NCBI GenBank assembly: GCA_002441345.1
Contig: DJVU01000095.1
Location: 15,622-79,621, forward strand
DNA length: 64,000 nt
Direction: 5' to 3'
Source: Bacteroidales bacterium UBA6248
Lineage (GTDB): Bacteria; Bacteroidota; Bacteroidia; Bacteroidales; Lentimicrobiaceae
Position numbers and translations under genes: made by a program. Below the pieces are notes generated by a model. That model searched no databases. It saw only the letters and a list, made by a program, of their open reading frames with translations, and was not told the DNA's origin. Positions 60,362 through 64,000 of the stretch are shown here, piece after piece (position 1 is the stretch's first letter; the number at the start of each line of letters is the position of its first letter).

Positions 60362-62791
60362 ATGAAATCTGTATCTACCAAATCGAAGAAGACAAAAACG
60401 CAGGAATTTGACAGCAGGGAAGTATTAAACGACTACCGGATAGCAGTTGAGAGCCGTCAGGCAAGTTTGATGGGCCGACGCGAAGTACTGAATGGCAGGG
60501 GTAAATTTGGAATTTTTGGAGACGGAAAGGAAATTCCCCAGCTTGCCATGGCCAGGGTTTTCAGGGAAGGCGACTGGAGATCGGGCTACTATCGCGACCA
60601 AACCTTTATGCTGGCAAGCGGTATGATGACGCTGGAGGAGTTTTTTGCACAGATATACGGAGATACAGACGACACATTCAATCCGGGAACGGCAGGCCGG
60701 GTTATGAACAATCACTTTGCAACGCGCAGTCTCGACAAGGATGGGATGTGGAAGAACCTGACTGCTCAGAAGAACAGTTCGGCCGACATCTCCCCCACAG
60801 CCGGGCAGATGCCCCGGCTATTAGGATTGGCTCTTGCTTCAAAGCTGTACCGTAATGCCAGTGATCCGTCGATCCGGGAGGGTTTTTCTGACGAAGGGAA
60901 TGAAGTGGCATTCGGCACTATCGGAGATGCGTCCACTTCGGAAGGACATTTCTTTGAAACCATTAATGCTGCCGGAGTTTTACAAGTTCCAATGGCTATT
61001 TCGGTTTGGGATGATGGCTGGGGTATCTCGGTTCCGAATAAATATCAGACAACAAAACAGAATATTTCGGAGATTCTGAAGGGTTTTGCTGCCGACGAAG
61101 CACATGAAGGCTACAGGATTTTTACTGCCAGTGGCTGGGATTATCCTGAACTCGTTCGTATATACCGCGAAGGCATCGGGATCTGCCGTAACGAACAGGT
61201 TCCCGTGCTGTTCCACATCCGTGAGCTTACACAACCGCAGGGGCATTCAACCAGTGGCTCGCATGAACGCTACAAATCGCCCGAGCGCCTGGAATGGGAA
61301 CAGGAATTTGATGGTATTAAGAAAATGCGTGAATGGATTATTTCTGAAGGTCTGGCAACGGATGCAGAACTTGACGGAATTGAAAAAAACGCTGCTGACA
61401 GAGTAAAACAAGCCCGTAAGGCAGCATGGGACAATTTTCTGATTCCAATCAAAAAACGTCGCGATGAGTTTCTGAAGATGGCGGACGTAACTACCTGCAA
61501 CTGCGCCAAAACAAAAAAAATTGAGTCGATAAAAGAAGATTTGAGGCTGATAGCCGATCCAATCCGAAAGGATATTATTTCTTCAGCCCGCAAGGTTCTA
61601 CGGCTGATTTGCGACTCCTGCAGCAATCCGCACAACTCACTCAAAATTAACGTCACGAAATGGCTTGAAAGCGAGATGATCGACAATTCCGGCCGTTATA
61701 ATTCCTATTTATACAGTCAGTCAGCCCTGAAGGTCGGAAATATCGGGCCTATTGAACCGCAGTTTGACGAAAAGTCGGTAATGGTTCCCGGACGGGAGAT
61801 TCTAAGGGATAATTTTGATGCTTTGATGGAGAAATATCCCGAACTTGTTGTCTTTGGTGAAGATGTCGGAAAAATTGGCGGGGTGAATCAAACCTGGGAA
61901 GGTCTTCAGGAGAAGTACGGAGAAAATAGAATTTTCGATACCGGTATCCGGGAAGCTACCATCATCGGTCAGGGGCTGGGCCTTGCCATGAGAGGATTCA
62001 GACCCATCGCCGAAATTCAGTACTTCGACTATCTGCTTTATGGCCTTCAGGTAATAAGCGATGATCTGGCAACATTACAATACAGAACCAAAGGAGGTCA
62101 GAAAGCCCCGATGATTATCAGTACGCGGGGACATCGCCTGGAGGGCATCTGGCACTCGGGATCCCCGCTCAGTATGGTTATTAACTCCGTTCGGGGTGTT
62201 CATGTGCTTGTTCCAAGAGACATGACCCGTGCATCCGGATTCTACAATATGATGATGGCCAGCGATGAACCGGCAATAATTATCGAACCGCTGAATGGCT
62301 ACAGGCTTCGCGAGAAGCGGCCTTCCAACATTGGAGAATACCGCATTGCTCCCGGTTATCCGGATGTTTTAATGCAGGGAACCGATGTAACCCTGGTTAC
62401 CTATGGCTCATGCGTTCGGATTGCACAGGATGCTGCAGAGCAGCTGAAAGGCTTCGGAATTTCTGTGGAACTGATTGACGTTCAATCGCTCGTACCATTT
62501 GACCTGAACCACGATATTGTAAAGTCGCTGCGAAAAACCAATAAAATTGTGTTCTTTGATGAGGATGTGCCCGGCGGTGCTACCGCTTACATGATGCAAA
62601 AGGTACTGGAGGAGCAGGAAGGCTACCGTTACCTGGATGCCGCTCCCCGCACCGTTACGGGTCAGGCACACCGCGCGGCCTACAGCACCGACGGCGATTA
62701 TTTCTCCAATCCCAATGCCGAAGATGTTTTTGATGCGGTGTACAACATCATGCACGACTACAATCCCGGCAAATACCCGAAAATCTTCTAG
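60362..62791 (+). CDS. Branched-chain 2-oxoacid dehydrogenase E1, fused alpha and beta
   Basis: The 809-residue product fuses both halves of a thiamine-dependent E1. The alpha part (about 1-450) holds the ThDP region GDASTSEGHFFETIN near residue 188. The beta part (about 475-809) starts around VMVPGREILRDNFDALMEKY and has VFGEDVGKIGGVN, EIQYFDYLLYG and TRGHRLEGIWHSGSPLS. It would decarboxylate a 2-oxo acid, most likely from branched-chain amino acids. E2 and E3 are not in the window. The ATG at 60362 is preferred over an in-frame start at 60143; the extra residues show no family similarity. Confidence 0.9.
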   Translation: MKSVSTKSKKTKTQEFDSREVLNDYRIAVESRQASLMGRREVLNGRGKFGIFGDGKEIPQLAMARVFREGDWRSGYYRDQTFMLASGMMTLEEFFAQIYGDTDDTFNPGTAGRVMNNHFATRSLDKDGMWKNLTAQKNSSADISPTAGQMPRLLGLALASKLYRNASDPSIREGFSDEGNEVAFGTIGDASTSEGHFFETINAAGVLQVPMAISVWDDGWGISVPNKYQTTKQNISEILKGFAADEAHEGYRIFTASGWDYPELVRIYREGIGICRNEQVPVLFHIRELTQPQGHSTSGSHERYKSPERLEWEQEFDGIKKMREWIISEGLATDAELDGIEKNAADRVKQARKAAWDNFLIPIKKRRDEFLKMADVTTCNCAKTKKIESIKEDLRLIADPIRKDIISSARKVLRLICDSCSNPHNSLKINVTKWLESEMIDNSGRYNSYLYSQSALKVGNIGPIEPQFDEKSVMVPGREILRDNFDALMEKYPELVVFGEDVGKIGGVNQTWEGLQEKYGENRIFDTGIREATIIGQGLGLAMRGFRPIAEIQYFDYLLYGLQVISDDLATLQYRTKGGQKAPMIISTRGHRLEGIWHSGSPLSMVINSVRGVHVLVPRDMTRASGFYNMMMASDEPAIIIEPLNGYRLREKRPSNIGEYRIAPGYPDVLMQGTDVTLVTYGSCVRIAQDAAEQLKGFGISVELIDVQSLVPFDLNHDIVKSLRKTNKIVFFDEDVPGGATAYMMQKVLEEQEGYRYLDAAPRTVTGQAHRAAYSTDGDYFSNPNAEDVFDAVYNIMHDYNPGKYPKIF

Positions 62792-62811
62792 AATCTCCTG
62801 ATTAACTCATA

Positions 62812-62855
62812 AACTGCCTGAACATATCAAATTTGTCCGGGCAGTATTTTTTTTT
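62812..62855 (+). terminator. Rho-independent terminator after the fused E1 gene
   Basis: ACTGCC (62813-62818) pairs with GGCAGT (62840-62845) as the base of a longer imperfect stem, followed by a run of T. Confidence 0.75.
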
Positions 62856-62911
62856 CAGGGTTTTGTAGGTTACTTTATTCGGCATTACGGAATACTGACC
62901 GGCGCGGGCAC

Positions 62912-62941
62912 AAAAAAGCCGCTGTTTATGGCAGCGGCTTT
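62912..62941 (-). terminator. Rho-independent terminator after the acyl-CoA dehydrogenase gene
   Basis: On the minus strand GCCGCTG (62932-62938) pairs with CAGCGGC (62918-62924), followed by a T run (A run 62912-62917 on the plus strand). Confidence 0.8.
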
Positions 62942-62971
62942 GCAAGCAGTGATTAAGGTTAATCCCCATAT

Positions 62972-64000
62972 TTACACCTGTTTGAAGGCGCCAAGGTCTT
63001 TGGGGTGACTTTGGTTGATAAAGCCAACGATGGCTATATTTTCGGCTCTTGCCTTACGGATGAAGATATCGGCGGATTTGGTATAAACATCCGAGCGGTT
63101 GGCATCGATCAGCAGCAGGTATCCCATGATAATGTGGCCGGCCATTTCAACCAGCCTGCGGGCATGATAGTCGAGATACTCGTTATCTTCATGTTCGGTA
63201 ACCTTTTCAACCGTTTTTCCATACTGATCGGTCATTTTTTCGAGAACCGATTTCATGAATTCGAGTTCAGGGCGCACGGTAGTTTCGGAGAAGCCATGCA
63301 TAGCCTTAAGGTATGCCCCGTTGGTCACTCCACGGATGGCTGCAACCACCTGAAGCTGGGATGTGCCTTCGTAAATGGTGGTAATGCGGGCATCGCGGTA
63401 GATGCGTTCAACCGGGAAGTCTTTCATGTATCCGGTACCTCCGTGAATCTGGATGGCATCATAGGCAATCTGGTTGCAGTATTCGCTCGAAAAAAGCTTC
63501 AGCAGCGGAGTAAATACATCGGCAAGTTTAAGGTAGTGTTTGTACTCATCACGCTCGGCAGGTTCCAGTTTTCGTTCATGGCCGGCAAAAACATAAGCTT
63601 TATAAATATCCACATAGCGGGCGGTTTCATAAAGCAGGGAGCGGATGGCGTCGGTTTTCACCTTCATATTGGTGATTAACTCATACACTGCAGGGTATTG
63701 AATGATGGCCTTACCGAACTGTTCACGTTCGCGGGCATACTTCAGGGCTTCGCGCCATGCGGCTTCGGCGATACCAACCGATTGGGCTCCGACACCCAGG
63801 CGGGCAGAGTTCATCAGCGACATCACGTATTTGATCAATCCCATTTTTGTATCGCCTACCAGCTTTGCCGGTGCATTTTTAAAGACCAGCTCGCAGGTTG
63901 GTGAACCTTTGATTCCCAGTTTATTCTCAATTCTGCGGATTTTCACGGCCTTGTGCTTGCGGTCGTAAACAAAGAGTGAAAGACCTCGGGCGTCGGTAGT
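62972..64000 (-). CDS. Acyl-CoA dehydrogenase family protein, N-terminus cut off by window edge
   Basis: The reading frame continues to the right edge, so the first residues are missing; 342 residues are visible. GIKGSPTCELVFKNAPA followed by GARLGVG-type SARLGVGAQS, EREQFGKAI and IHGGTGYMKDFPVERIYRDA are typical of the middle and C-terminal part of acyl-CoA dehydrogenases. The latter is the FAD-binding segment close to the IxGGxG motif. The enzyme oxidises acyl-CoA thioesters. A 100-residue helical tail beyond the usual end (from about VRPELEFMK) is seen in the long ACAD group. A GTG at 63944-63946 is not the true start, since the frame continues upstream. Confidence 0.9.
   Translation of the reverse strand, partial: TTDARGLSLFVYDRKHKAVKIRRIENKLGIKGSPTCELVFKNAPAKLVGDTKMGLIKYVMSLMNSARLGVGAQSVGIAEAAWREALKYAREREQFGKAIIQYPAVYELITNMKVKTDAIRSLLYETARYVDIYKAYVFAGHERKLEPAERDEYKHYLKLADVFTPLLKLFSSEYCNQIAYDAIQIHGGTGYMKDFPVERIYRDARITTIYEGTSQLQVVAAIRGVTNGAYLKAMHGFSETTVRPELEFMKSVLEKMTDQYGKTVEKVTEHEDNEYLDYHARRLVEMAGHIIMGYLLLIDANRSDVYTKSADIFIRKARAENIAIVGFINQSHPKDLGAFKQV

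Noticed and set aside
1..64000. CRISPR arrays, tRNA or rRNA genes, complete insertion sequences
   Set aside because: No repeat-spacer pattern, cloverleaf or rRNA core sequence and no transposase ORF was seen on reading both strands. The only mobile candidate is the short element at 27896-28056.

Overview
This window looks like chromosome from a member of the Bacteroidota, most likely order Bacteroidales. The signs are the rpmG - DUF4295 - ftsY - rimO block, many phylum-specific promoters (TTG, 17-23 bases, TAnnTTTG) just upstream of genes, few Shine-Dalgarno sites, lipoproteins with Bacteroidota-style lipoboxes, and a fermentative 2-oxoacid:ferredoxin oxidoreductase set. It is dense housekeeping sequence. 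I saw no rRNA, tRNA, CRISPR array, prophage or intact insertion sequence.

Layout. 1-4 kb: a truncated EEP-family phosphodiesterase downstream of cutC, an SDR reductase, an acidic orphan protein and a XerD-type recombinase. 4-8.3 kb: ribosomal protein L33, DUF4295, ftsY, rimO, a MORN-type exported protein and a PaaI-like thioesterase. 8.3-13.5 kb: a lone KamA-type radical SAM enzyme, a Nudix hydrolase, and a tight run clpS - M48 lipoprotein - nfeD - floA. 13.7-17.5 kb: a RelA/SpoT homologue with a destroyed hydrolase site, a duplicated-domain orphan one base behind it, a free-standing structured RNA with its own promoter and terminator, and a helical-repeat orphan. 17.5-25 kb, minus strand: two small proteins, glgB, a TPR protein and gyrA. 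25-34.6 kb: clpC, a MITE-like inverted-repeat element, a YciI-like protein, mpl divergent from an MBL hydrolase - cysH pair, a stand-alone CBM48 protein, and a LolC/E-like permease divergent from a NamZ-like (DUF1343) lipoprotein. 34.6-48 kb: aminotransferase, DUF1573, a fused DAK2-DegV protein, a FemAB-like protein, a DUF1295 protein, a fused ADP-forming acyl-CoA synthetase, a C69 dipeptidase, a nucleoid-associated protein and a membrane protein. 48-64 kb: aminotransferase, the four-subunit Vor-type oxidoreductase, TIGR02757, thioredoxin, M1 peptidase, MFS permease, glutathione peroxidase, YceI, an exported CarboxypepD_reg-like protein, a fused branched-chain-type E1 and a truncated acyl-CoA dehydrogenase.

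Working together. Aminotransferases, the Vor-type complex, the ADP-forming acyl-CoA synthetase, the fused E1 and the acyl-CoA dehydrogenase fit amino acid, probably branched-chain, catabolism in which acyl-CoA thioesters yield ATP. FtsY, FloA/NfeD, the LolC/E-like permease, the M48 lipoprotein, Mpl, the FemAB-like protein and the NamZ-like enzyme serve the envelope. ClpS and ClpC could form a proteolytic pair. The most unusual item is the roughly 325-nt RNA at 16510-16835, which I could not assign to any family.
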